Position numbers and translations under genes: made by a program
The notes under the pieces: model-generated
Databases searched by the model: none
Told to the model about the DNA's origin: nothing
What the model saw: the letters and a program-made list of their open reading frames with translations, nothing else
From: Desulfobulbaceae bacterium UBA2213
Lineage (GTDB): Bacteria > Desulfobacterota > Desulfobulbia > Desulfobulbales > Desulfocapsaceae
DNA length: 6,349 nt
NCBI GenBank assembly: GCA_002327225.1
Contig: DCUN01000169.1
Location: forward strand, 1-6,349
Direction of reading: 5' to 3'
In this document: positions 1 through 5,894 of the stretch, one piece after another
How the letters are laid out: every line of letters begins with the position of its first letter
Numbering within the stretch: position 1 is the stretch's first letter

Positions 1-816
1 AAGGAGTTTCCCGACCGTTTTTTTGATGTGGGGATTGCCGAGCAGCACGCGGTCACCTTTGCGGCCGGCCTTGCCCTTGAGGGTATGCTTCCGGTGGTGG
101 CGATCTACTCTTCCTTTTTTCAGCGTTCGCTCGACCAGATTATCCACGATGTCTGCCTGCCGAACCTGCCGGTCACACTCGCCATTGACCGCGGCGGGGT
201 TGTCGGAGATGACGGCCCCACCCATCACGGGGTTTTCGATATCTCCTTTCTTCGCTTTATCCACAACCTCACCTTCATGGCCCCGAAGGACGAGGATGAG
301 CTTCAGCACATGCTCCACACCGCTATCTTCCACCATGCCCCTTGCGCAGTGCGCTATCCCCGGGGGGCAGGCGAGGATGTGGTCTTGTCAGGAAGTTTAA
401 AAAAACTGGAGATCGGCAAGGGGGAACTCCTGCGGCAAGGAAAGGATATTCTCCTGCTGCCCGTGGGCAACCGGGTCTATCCGGCATTGCGGGCCGCCGA
501 GGGACTGCAGAAGCTCGGCATAGATGCTGCAGTCATCAATCCGCGATTTATAAAACCGATGGACGGCGACCTCATCTCTCACTGGGCTGAGGCAACCGGC
601 CGGATCATCACCATTGAAGACAATGTCCGCCAGGGGGGATGGGGAAGCGCTGTCCTGGAACTCCTGTCGGCGCGCCACCTGTTCCACATCAAGACCATGA
701 TCCTGGCCCACCCCGACCACTTCATCGAACATGGCCCCCAGAAAACGCTGTGGAAGAACAGTGGCATAGATTCCCCTTCCATTATCAGTGCCGCCATGGA
801 GCTAATGAAAAAGTAG
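1..816 (+). CDS. dxs: 1-deoxy-D-xylulose-5-phosphate synthase, C-terminal part (5' end outside window)
   Basis: DXS condenses pyruvate and glyceraldehyde 3-phosphate, using thiamine diphosphate, to give 1-deoxy-D-xylulose 5-phosphate. This is the entry step of the MEP isoprenoid pathway in the cytoplasm. The frame is open from base 1 and ends in TAG at 814-816, giving 271 visible residues. Roughly 355 N-terminal residues (the ThDP pyrophosphate-binding domain) are missing because the window begins inside the gene. The segment G-I-A-E-Q-H-A-V at visible residues 11-18 contains the conserved catalytic Glu (E14, equivalent to E. coli E370). It is followed by the AIDRGG, GDDGPTHHG and RYPRG motifs typical of DXS, then a transketolase C-terminal domain from about residue 145 to the end. 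The C-terminal length matches E. coli DXS closely. Nothing is broken. It is convergent with the lipoprotein gene; no T-tract terminator was seen on this strand after the stop. Confidence 0.97.
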   Translation, partial: KEFPDRFFDVGIAEQHAVTFAAGLALEGMLPVVAIYSSFFQRSLDQIIHDVCLPNLPVTLAIDRGGVVGDDGPTHHGVFDISFLRFIHNLTFMAPKDEDELQHMLHTAIFHHAPCAVRYPRGAGEDVVLSGSLKKLEIGKGELLRQGKDILLLPVGNRVYPALRAAEGLQKLGIDAAVINPRFIKPMDGDLISHWAEATGRIITIEDNVRQGGWGSAVLELLSARHLFHIKTMILAHPDHFIEHGPQKTLWKNSGIDSPSIISAAMELMKK

Positions 817-828
817 TCATTGAGGGCT

Positions 829-933
829 TTATAACTGCGGGCAATATCCCCTGGTTTTCAGGAGCTCAGAGCCGATGAATACAGCCCTCAGCTTGTCCGC
901 ATCGTTCACCTCACCTCCCCTGATTTGGGCCAT
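829..933 (-). other. Residual open frame downstream of a terminator, possible gene remnant
   Basis: On the minus strand a frame is open from about 1049 down to a TAA at 829-831. The only ATG lies at 931-933 and would give 34 residues (MAQIRGGEVNDADK...RGYCPQL). Its codons look protein-like (GAG, GTG, CTG, CTC, ATC, GGC), and the amphipathic run would make a believable protein tail. However, the upstream half of the open frame runs through the intrinsic terminator at 952-997, the AGAGG before the ATG is too close to it, and I recognise no family. It may be the decayed end of a lost gene, or chance. It is recorded because it is the only coding-like signal in this gap. Confidence 0.2.
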
Positions 934-951
934 GGCCTCTTGTATCAGCTT

Positions 952-997
952 TGAAAAAACAAAACTGCCGTTACACCTGAGACGGTATAACAGCAGT
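952..997 (-). terminator. Intrinsic terminator of the lipoprotein gene
   Basis: Read on the minus strand, ACTGCTGTTATACC (997-984) and GGTGTAACGGCAGT (977-964) form a 14-pair stem around the 6-base loop GTCTCA, followed by TTTGTTTTTT. Twelve pairs are Watson-Crick and the other two are G-U wobbles in the RNA. Read on the plus strand those two become C-A mismatches and no T-tract follows. The signal is therefore directional and serves the minus strand. It starts 58 bases after the lipoprotein stop codon. Confidence 0.85.
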
Positions 998-1055
998 TCA
1001 CAAAGCGCCCGGGAGATTCCCGGAAAGTTGAGATGCCTTTGCTTATCAAATCACA

Positions 1056-1535
1056 TCAATACCCACCGGAACTTGCTGTAACGTCTTCAGCTACATACAT
1101 AGCCACATAGGTAAGGCCAAGTGACCCACCAAGACCTTCTTCGATAACAACCGTGCACGACTTATTAGGTTTGGTAAAAGCCAGCAAGGTACTCTCAGAC
1201 GAAACTTCTCCAGCCCGTTTCCATTTATTTTTCTCCATGGAAGAAAGAATGAAATTTTTCAACGAACCACGTTCCACCCTCCCGCTGAAATAGAGCACTC
1301 CGCCAGTAAAGGAGTCGGTACGAACGACCATACTTTTCTTGTGATTATATTTCATATCGATGGGAAGCTCAATATCACGATACTCACCAACAAAGTTTGA
1401 CAAAGGCGGCAGATTTTCCATCGGGGGGGCAGTATTACCACCGGACCCTACAGGCGCACACCCACTCATCAAGAGCAGTATGATACCTACAAGCAGAAAA
1501 AGACCTACCTCTTTTTGTGATTTCATGTATCGCAT
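1056..1535 (-). CDS. Small outer-membrane-type lipoprotein of unknown function
   Basis: This is a 159-residue protein. The N-terminus has a short charged stretch (MRYMKSQKE), a hydrophobic core at about residues 10-22 and a lipobox L-M-S-G-C, with the lipidated Cys at C26. Residue +2 is Ala, not Asp, so sorting to the outer membrane is expected. After a Gly/Pro-rich linker (residues 27-45) comes a globular region of about 110 residues. It has the pattern I-E-L-P...M-x-Y, G-V-L-Y-F-S-G-R-V, S-L-K-N-F..S-M..N-x-W-K, L-L-A-F-T-K-P-N-K-S-C-T-V. I recall similar patterns in small hypothetical lipoproteins of Desulfobacterota, but I cannot name a family or function. The start at 1533-1535 is backed by AAGGGAGA about 7 bases upstream; a second in-frame ATG at 1526 is less well placed. 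It is probably monocistronic, with a terminator at 952-997. Confidence 0.85.
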   Translation of the reverse strand: MRYMKSQKEVGLFLLVGIILLLMSGCAPVGSGGNTAPPMENLPPLSNFVGEYRDIELPIDMKYNHKKSMVVRTDSFTGGVLYFSGRVERGSLKNFILSSMEKNKWKRAGEVSSESTLLAFTKPNKSCTVVIEEGLGGSLGLTYVAMYVAEDVTASSGGY

Positions 1536-1619
1536 AATTCAATCTCCCTTTTCCAAAAAAAAAATTATTTTTTATACTCAACCAACACCTACAGTTAGTT
1601 TAAAGATCGCAGTTTGTCG

Positions 1620-1649
1620 AGAATATTCTTAGTCACAAGACGCCGTCAA
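1620..1649 (-). promoter_or_regulatory. Candidate sigma70 promoter of the lipoprotein gene
   Basis: On the minus strand TTGACG (1649-1644) is separated by 18 bases from TATTCT (1625-1620). Transcription would start near 1613, leaving a leader of about 78 bases that contains a run of ten T (1564-1555) just before the ribosome binding site. The -35 matches consensus at 5 of 6 positions and the -10 at 4 of 6. It is supported by sequence match only. Confidence 0.35.
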
Positions 1650-1670
1650 AACAAGGTGGAACGCTGTTCC
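1648..1670 (-). terminator. Weak candidate terminator just after gabD
   Basis: On the minus strand GGAAC-AGC-GTTCC (1670-1658) forms a perfect small hairpin starting two bases after the gabD stop codon. It can be extended by AAGG/CCTT pairing across a two-base bulge, and is followed by TTGTTTT. The T-run is interrupted and the stem short, so readthrough into the lipoprotein gene is possible. Confidence 0.4.
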
Positions 1671-1672
1671 CT

Positions 1673-3130
1673 TTACGAGTCAATCCCACCTATGCACATA
1701 TATTTAATCTCCAGATATTCCTCAATGCCATACTTTGACCCCTCACGACCAATCCCAGACTCCTTCATCCCGCCAAACGGCGCGGCCTCGGAGGAGAGCA
1801 CCCCGGTATTCACGCCAACCATGCCATATTCCAAGGCCTCAGTAACGCGCCAGGCCCTGCCGATATCACGACTGTAGAAATAAGAGGCCAGCCCGTATTC
1901 AGAATCATTGGCCATCCTGACCGCATCCGCCTCATCTTTGAAGACAAAAAGCGGGGCCACTGGACCAAAGGTCTCTTCCCTGGCTATTCTCATCTCGCTG
2001 GTCACATCAACAAGCACCGTTGGTTCAAAGAAAAAACCTCTTTCCCCAAGACGCTTACCACCAACTGCCAACCTGGCCCCTTTCTGCAGGGCATCCTCGA
2101 TCTGCTCTTCCACCTTTATCACCGCATTCAGATCAATAAGAGGCCCCTGATTGTTTCCCCTTTCAACTCCTGGCCCCACCCGGAACTCTGATCGAACTGC
2201 GGCTGCCAGTTTTTCAGCAAAGAGATCATAGACCCCTTCCTGTACCAGAAAACGGTTGGCACAGACACAGGTCTGGCCGGAATTCCGATACTTGGAAGCC
2301 AAGGCCCCGGCCACAGCCTGATCTAGATCCGCATCATCAAAGACGATAAAAGGAGCGTGGCCTCCAAGTTCCAGAGATATCTTCTTCACCGTGTCGGCAC
2401 AGGCAGCCATAAGCAATTTCCCCACGGGTGTTGAACCGGTAAAACTCAGTTTACGTACCAGAGGATTACGGGTCAGCTCCCTCCCTATCTCAGCGGCAGG
2501 ACCGGTAATCACATTAAAGACACCAGGGGGAAATCCTGCCCGGTCAGCAAGTTCGGCCAGGGCCAGGGCAGAAAAAGGCGTCTGGGCCGCTGGTTTGACT
2601 ATCACCGGACAACCAGCAGCGAGCGCAGGTGCGGCCTTACGGCTGATCATAGCTGAGGGAAAATTCCAGGGGGTGATGGCAGCACAAACCCCTACCGGTT
2701 CCTTGAGTACAAGGATACGCTTTCCCTTCTGGGTGGCAGGAATGGTATCACCATAGACCCGTTTGGCCTCTTCAGCAAACCACTCGATATAGGAGGCGCC
2801 GTACAGCACTTCTCCTGCGGCCTCGGCCAGGGGTTTCCCCTGTTCGCGGGTCATGATCATGGCCAGATCATTCTGATGTTCAACAATCAGAGCATGCCAG
2901 CGTTTCATGATCACAGACCGTTCTTTGGCGGTCAGTCCCTTCCAGAAAGGATAGGCCGCATTGGCTGCATCGATAGTCTTGCTGGTCACCTCCCGACCAA
3001 GGGACGGCACACTTCCGACAACCCTGCCATCAGCAGGATCAATAACCTCAAAGGACTCTTGTCCCGTAATCCAGACACCATCAATATAACATTCCTGCCT
3101 GAACAAGGCGGGGTCTTTCAATTCAATCAT
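1673..3130 (-). CDS. gabD: Succinate-semialdehyde dehydrogenase, NAD(P)+-dependent (ALDH superfamily)
   Basis: This enzyme oxidises succinate semialdehyde to succinate with NAD(P)+, the last step of 4-aminobutyrate and 4-hydroxybutyrate breakdown, feeding the TCA cycle. The 485-residue protein aligns by eye along its length with E. coli GabD (482 residues). Visible motifs are P-W-N-F (N156, oxyanion hole), V-K-P-A-A-Q-T-P-F-S (cofactor strand, 178-187), F-T-G-S-T-P-V-G (230-237), E-L-G-G (E254, general base), G-Q-T-C-V-C-A-N-R (C288 nucleophile, C290 nearby) and E-E-T-F-G-P (385-390). It ends in the GabD-typical tail E-Y-L-E-I-K-Y-M-C-I-G. E. coli GabD has Ser where A182 sits here, so NADP+ preference cannot be assumed. 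The frame is open 21 codons further up to an ATG at 3193, but that extension has no counterpart in GabD. The ATG at 3128-3130 has a strong Shine-Dalgarno and is chosen. The substrate is inferred from family likeness; no GABA transaminase gene is nearby. Confidence 0.93.
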   Translation of the reverse strand: MIELKDPALFRQECYIDGVWITGQESFEVIDPADGRVVGSVPSLGREVTSKTIDAANAAYPFWKGLTAKERSVIMKRWHALIVEHQNDLAMIMTREQGKPLAEAAGEVLYGASYIEWFAEEAKRVYGDTIPATQKGKRILVLKEPVGVCAAITPWNFPSAMISRKAAPALAAGCPVIVKPAAQTPFSALALAELADRAGFPPGVFNVITGPAAEIGRELTRNPLVRKLSFTGSTPVGKLLMAACADTVKKISLELGGHAPFIVFDDADLDQAVAGALASKYRNSGQTCVCANRFLVQEGVYDLFAEKLAAAVRSEFRVGPGVERGNNQGPLIDLNAVIKVEEQIEDALQKGARLAVGGKRLGERGFFFEPTVLVDVTSEMRIAREETFGPVAPLFVFKDEADAVRMANDSEYGLASYFYSRDIGRAWRVTEALEYGMVGVNTGVLSSEAAPFGGMKESGIGREGSKYGIEEYLEIKYMCIGGIDS

Positions 3131-3133
3131 TTT

Positions 3134-3140
3134 CACCTCT
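3134..3140 (-). promoter_or_regulatory. Shine-Dalgarno deciding the gabD start
   Basis: On the minus strand AGAGGTG precedes ATG (3130-3128) by three A residues. This supports translation from 3130 over the in-frame ATG at 3193, which would add 21 residues absent from known GabD proteins. Confidence 0.75.
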
Positions 3141-3228
3141 ACCTGAAAACGCCGGCAATACGAATCCCTTCCCTGGACGAAACATACAGGCAAACTCGTT
3201 CGTATTCCTTTCTCTCGTCATACGATGT

Positions 3229-3257
3229 CTTATATTTAAGAGCCGATGCTCTTGCAA
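3229..3257 (-). promoter_or_regulatory. Candidate sigma70 promoter of gabD
   Basis: On the minus strand TTGCAA (3257-3252) lies exactly 17 bases before TATAAG (3234-3229). The -10 matches consensus at 5 of 6 and the -35 at 4 of 6. A run of ten T (3272-3263) lies just upstream, where an UP-like AT-rich element would be. Transcription would start near 3222, leaving a leader of about 90 bases. An alternative -35, TTGACT at 3264-3259, has poor spacing. Confidence 0.55.
3238..3253. repeat. Inverted repeat in the gabD promoter spacer, candidate operator
   Basis: AAGAGC (3238-3243) and GCTCTT (3248-3253) are perfect 6-base inverted arms around CGAT. The dyad sits between the proposed -35 and -10 of gabD and overlaps the end of the -35 by two bases. 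A repressor or activator bound here would act directly on polymerase. There is no T-tract next to it on either strand that would make it a terminator. No cognate regulator gene is in the window. Confidence 0.45.
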
Positions 3258-3344
3258 AAGTCAAAAAAAAAACGTAGTCTAGTCAAGTTTTTCGATATGT
3301 TATTTTGACCAGCTGCTGTCACCCTGGTTAACTGAGCGCCGCGC

Positions 3345-3358
3345 GTTTGTCAACAAAC
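3345..3358. repeat. Near-perfect palindrome in the gabD/S4 intergenic region
   Basis: GTTTGT-CA-ACAAAC is a 14-base dyad with 6-base perfect arms, about 95 bases upstream of the S4-domain gene and 215 bases upstream of the gabD start. On the minus strand it contains a perfect TTGACA (3354-3349), but no matching -10 was found 16-18 bases away. It could be a regulator site for the S4 gene. The rest of the 322-base gap (3131-3452) shows only a weak plus-strand promoter candidate, TTGACC (3305-3310), 17 bases, TTAACT (3328-3333). Confidence 0.3.
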
Positions 3359-3452
3359 CAGCAGAATCGCTCACATGTAACGGACTATTACCTCGCCCCC
3401 CGTGAACGACCTAAACGGCCCCTGACTCCTTTAACCCACTCCCTTACACATC

Positions 3453-3686
3453 ATGCCCTCATCACCTACCATCGTTGCCATCACTAAAGAGCCTATTCGT
3501 CTTGGACAATTCCTGAAACTGGCCAATCTGGTACAGGATGGTCTGGAGGCAAAGATTCAAATACACAATGGTGAAGTAGCGGTGAATGGTGCCCTGGAAA
3601 CAAGACGAGGCCGAAAATTGACCCATGGAGACCAGGTTACGATGGGTGATTCGCTGTATCTGGTTCAGTACAACAAAGACGCATGA
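3453..3686 (+). CDS. S4-domain RNA-binding protein, YbcJ-like
   Basis: This 77-residue protein consists almost entirely of one S4 RNA-binding fold. The typical S4 pattern is present: I-R-L-G-Q-F-L-K-L-A-N-L-V (residues 15-27), G-L-E-A-K-I-Q-I-H-N-G-E-V-A-V-N-G-A-L-E (30-49), then T-R-R-G-R-K-L-T-H-G-D-Q-V (50-62). The layout and length match E. coli YbcJ, a small S4 protein thought to bind structured RNA or ribosomal subunits; its exact role is not settled. The basic cluster R51-R52-R54-K55 fits RNA contact. The ATG at 3453 is the first in frame after a TAA at 3438-3440, yet no Shine-Dalgarno precedes it (CCCTTACACATC), so initiation may be weak or SD-independent. It is transcribed alone and converges on the cyclase gene 36 bases away. 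Confidence 0.88.
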   Translation: MPSSPTIVAITKEPIRLGQFLKLANLVQDGLEAKIQIHNGEVAVNGALETRRGRKLTHGDQVTMGDSLYLVQYNKDA

Positions 3687-3719
3687 GTACTTTCTGTTGT
3701 AAGAGCTCTCTGTACTCAT
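3683..3719. repeat. Inverted repeat filling the gap between two convergent genes
   Basis: ATGAGTAC (3683-3690) and GTACTCAT (3712-3719) are perfect 8-base arms around a 21-base loop that itself contains the palindrome AGAGCTCT (3702-3709). The structure begins at the stop codon of the S4 gene and ends three bases before the stop of the cyclase gene, so it occupies essentially all of the gap. This position suggests a bidirectional transcription end or an mRNA 3'-protecting hairpin. Neither side has a proper T-tract, so it is not called as a terminator. Confidence 0.5.
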
Positions 3720-3722
3720 CCG

Positions 3723-4781
3723 TTATGGAACAATTGAATAAATCTGGATCTTTTGTTCCAACCCTCGGAGGAACTTGGTATTCTCCACCTGAATAGAGAC
3801 ATTGGCCGCCACATCACAATATACCGACTCGGTAATAAGAATCTGACCAGCCACCGTCTCCGAAGCAAGGCGTTGCGCAATATTCACATCGGCACCAACC
3901 ACCGTATAATCAAGACGGCGTCCGGAACCAACATTTCCCAGATACATTTCCCCACGGCTGATCCCTATCCCCAGACCTATCTGGAGAAAGAGTTCTGACT
4001 TCAAGGCCCAGCCGGCACGTACTCTTTCAAACCCCTTCTGGATCTCGGAAGCTGCTGACACGGCTGACAGGTTAGGCGTCTCAAGAGGAACAGGGGCACC
4101 AAAAAGTACCAGGGCGGCATCACCGATAAATTTATCAAGGATCCCCTGCCATGACGAGACAACGTCTGCCACCATATCAAAGAACTCCGTCAGAAACGCC
4201 CGCGACTCCTCTAATGGCACGTGTTGCACCAGAAATGTAAAATTTCTGATATCAGCAAAGAGAACGGTAATCTCCCGTACATCCCCTGCAAGCTCAGACA
4301 TGCCCTCCTGCTGTTTAAAGAGGATTGAGGCTACTTCCGGGGCCATATACCGCTCGAACAGGGTCCGCATCTGTACAACCTGACTATTCAGACGGGAATT
4401 TTCTTCTCGCAGATCAGCCTCGGCAAGAGACTCCTGAACGGCCCGCATTAAATTTTCTGACTGCACCGGTTTTGCAAGAATCCTGTTGAACCCTTTATCC
4501 ATGGCTTCAAGGGCCATGCTCACAGTCAGATCTCCACTCAAAAGGATTCCTTTAATAGTGGGAGAGATCTGTTTAATGGCCTCAAGGGTCTCAATACCGT
4601 TCATACCCGGCAGCATGGCATCACAAATAGCCAGATCAAAACGCGACGCCATGGCCATCTCTACAGCCTGTTCCCCACTGTAGGCACAAAAGACCTGGTA
4701 ACCGGCACTGGCAAGCGTTCTCCGGCTCACGTCCGCTACCATAACCTCATCGTCAACCACTAGAATATTTCGAGATTGCAT
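3723..4781 (-). CDS. Response regulator with class III adenylate/guanylate cyclase output domain
   Basis: This 352-residue soluble protein joins a CheY-like receiver to a nucleotide cyclase. In the receiver (about 4-118) the acidic pair is D10-D11, the phosphoacceptor D54 (I-C-D-A-M-L-P-G), the switch S82 and the conserved K104 (A-K-P). A helical linker at about 119-145 is coiled-coil-like (E-E-N-S-R-L-N-S-Q-V-V-Q). The cyclase domain (about 165-350) has metal ligands D177 (F-A-D-I-R-N-F-T) and D221, purine-selecting K217 (D-K-F-I-G-D-A), T293 (D-Y-T-V-V-G) where many class III enzymes have Asp, and transition-state residues N300 and R304 (V-N-I-A-Q-R). The Lys/Thr pair is as in cyanobacterial CyaC (class IIIb), favouring ATP and cAMP. 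All residues needed for catalysis appear present. A partner histidine kinase presumably phosphorylates D54; none is in the window. ATG 4781 follows AAAGGA with 7-base spacing. It has its own promoter at 4911-4939. Confidence 0.95.
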   Translation of the reverse strand: MQSRNILVVDDEVMVADVSRRTLASAGYQVFCAYSGEQAVEMAMASRFDLAICDAMLPGMNGIETLEAIKQISPTIKGILLSGDLTVSMALEAMDKGFNRILAKPVQSENLMRAVQESLAEADLREENSRLNSQVVQMRTLFERYMAPEVASILFKQQEGMSELAGDVREITVLFADIRNFTFLVQHVPLEESRAFLTEFFDMVADVVSSWQGILDKFIGDAALVLFGAPVPLETPNLSAVSAASEIQKGFERVRAGWALKSELFLQIGLGIGISRGEMYLGNVGSGRRLDYTVVGADVNIAQRLASETVAGQILITESVYCDVAANVSIQVENTKFLRGLEQKIQIYSIVP

Positions 4782-4813
4782 TCAGTTTTCCTTTACTCCT
4801 ATACCTCTCCTGC

Positions 4814-4834
4814 AAAAACAGGCATCACACCTGC
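4814..4834 (-). promoter_or_regulatory. Terminator-like hairpin in the cyclase mRNA leader
   Basis: On the minus strand GCAGGT-GTGAT-GCCTGT (4834-4818, a six-pair stem with two wobble pairs) is followed by TTTT (five T counting 4818) and then GCAGG (4813-4809). It lies about 33 bases before the cyclase ATG and about 70 bases after the predicted transcription start. The middle CCTG can pair either with the upstream CAGG, forming the terminator-like hairpin, or with the downstream CAGG, which would disrupt it. This could be attenuation, or simply the end of the upstream permease transcript. I do not recognise a known riboswitch class. Confidence 0.35.
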
Positions 4835-4910
4835 AGAGCCATCGTCCGCCTTACCCCTGTCGAAGTGTTTTTTAACAAGAAGCGCAACATTTTTGAGAAT
4901 TAACAAAAGG

Positions 4911-4939
4911 ATAGTACCATTCCAGACTGCACGTTTCAA
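4911..4939 (-). promoter_or_regulatory. Candidate extended -10 promoter of the cyclase gene
   Basis: On the minus strand TTGAAA (4939-4934) lies 17 bases before TACTAT (4916-4911), which is preceded directly by TGG, forming an extended -10. The -35 matches at 5 of 6 and the -10 at 4 of 6. Transcription would begin near 4904, leaving a leader of roughly 120 bases. The rest of the 244-base gap to the permease gene shows no gene. Confidence 0.5.
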
Positions 4940-5025
4940 GGGAGCAAAGAGTAAAATCGAAAATACATAGATGATTCCTTTTCTCTATCCGAGACAGGCA
5001 CCACAGAGTGAAGAGAAGCTCATCC

Positions 5026-5823
5026 TCACACCAGACTGTATGCCATCCGGGTTGCCACAACAAACAAGACAAGAGCAAAGACACGTTTCAACCGGTCAAC
5101 CGGCAGACTGTGGGCCAGACGCACCCCTAGCGGCGCGGTCAGCACACTGGCACAGACCAGGCCGACCAAGGCGGGGAGATAGATAAACCCCAGTGAATAT
5201 TCCGGCAGGCCAGGTGTATACAGTCCATTGTAGAGATAGCCGAGTGCTCCGGCGACAGCGATGGGGAAGCCAATGGCTGCTGAGGTCCCGATAGCTGCAT
5301 GCACAGAAAGATTGCACCAGATCATAAAAGGTACCGACAGGGTTCCACCACCGATGCCAACCAGACTGGAAAAGGCCCCGATGACGCTTCCCACCACGAA
5401 CATCCCGGGCCAGCCTGGAATCTGGCGACTGGGTTTTGGCTTGCGGTTCACCAGCATCTGAGCACCGACATAATACAAAAAAATGACAAAAAATCCTTTC
5501 AGGAATCCGGTAGACATCCTGGCAGCCAGGCATGAGCCCAGAAAGGTACCCAGCAGAATCCCCGCCACAATACGGCGAACCACAATCCACTGTACCGCCC
5601 CTCGCTTATGATGGGCCAGGAAGCTGGACACCGAGGTGAAAATGATACTGGCCATGGAGGTTCCAAGGGCCAGGTGCATGATCACAGGATCAGAAAAATG
5701 CTGCCAGCTGAAGGTGAACACCAGCATGGGAACTATAACCAGGCCGCCGCCAATACCAAGCATTCCGGCCAGGATGCCGGCCCCTGCGCCAAGCGCTGCA
5801 TAGATCAGGATAAGAGAAGACAC
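5026..5823 (-). CDS. TauE/SafE-family membrane permease (sulfite/sulfonate exporter family)
   Basis: This is an inner-membrane protein of 265 residues with about eight hydrophobic segments, as usual for TauE/SafE. The family's internal duplication is clear: G-M-L-G-I-G-G-G-L-V-I-V-P (20-32) is echoed by S-L-V-G-I-G-G-G-T-L-S-V-P (153-165), and A-L-G-T-S (52-56) by A-I-G-T-S (178-182). The H-H-K-R-G-A-V-Q-W loop (71-79) is also family-like. Members are linked to export of sulfite, sulfoacetate or other organic anions, or are of unknown substrate; the substrate here cannot be told. The start chosen is GTG 5823, which has AAGGTGGAG six bases upstream and puts the first membrane segment at the N-terminus as in relatives. 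Upstream in-frame options are ATG 5862 and TTG 5880, which would add 13 or 19 hydrophilic residues and have poor ribosome sites. It lies upstream of the cyclase gene on the same strand, with a 244-base gap. Confidence 0.88.
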   Translation of the reverse strand: MSSLILIYAALGAGAGILAGMLGIGGGLVIVPMLVFTFSWQHFSDPVIMHLALGTSMASIIFTSVSSFLAHHKRGAVQWIVVRRIVAGILLGTFLGSCLAARMSTGFLKGFFVIFLYYVGAQMLVNRKPKPSRQIPGWPGMFVVGSVIGAFSSLVGIGGGTLSVPFMIWCNLSVHAAIGTSAAIGFPIAVAGALGYLYNGLYTPGLPEYSLGFIYLPALVGLVCASVLTAPLGVRLAHSLPVDRLKRVFALVLFVVATRMAYSLV

Positions 5824-5829
5824 AGAGCA

Positions 5830-5838
5830 CTCCACCTT
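5830..5838 (-). promoter_or_regulatory. Strong Shine-Dalgarno supporting the GTG start of the permease
   Basis: On the minus strand AAGGTGGAG is followed by six bases (TGCTCT) and GTG at 5823-5821. It is the best ribosome site near the 5' end of this gene. If translation began further up, this sequence would instead be read as codons for Lys-Val-Glu. Confidence 0.6.
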
Positions 5839-5894
5839 GACAGAAAGTTCCTGAGCAATCATTATTCCGCTTTCAGCCAACAGAAAGGGGTCTC

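Noticed and set aside
821..890. TGAGGGCT / AGCCCTCA inverted repeat after dxs as a dxs terminator
   Set aside because: The arms are 54 bases apart and no T-tract follows on the plus strand; it may be chance.
875..1081. Plus-strand 68-codon open frame after dxs
   Set aside because: It has low-complexity Ser/Leu composition, no ribosome site, and overlaps the minus-strand terminator and the lipoprotein 3' end.
3131..3193. 21-residue N-terminal extension of the gabD product
   Set aside because: It has no counterpart in GabD proteins, and the ATG at 3130 has a strong Shine-Dalgarno.
4782..4904. Cyclic di-GMP (GEMM) or other known riboswitch in the cyclase leader
   Set aside because: I could not match the conserved core of any riboswitch class I know; only a generic hairpin is supported.
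4776..4970. Plus-strand 64-codon frame antisense to the cyclase leader
   Set aside because: It overlaps the cyclase start and promoter, has no ribosome site and no recognisable protein pattern.
4872..5084. Minus-strand 70-codon frame overlapping the end of the permease gene
   Set aside because: It is Cys/Trp-rich in a way typical of a shadow frame, starts inside the permease gene and lacks a ribosome site.
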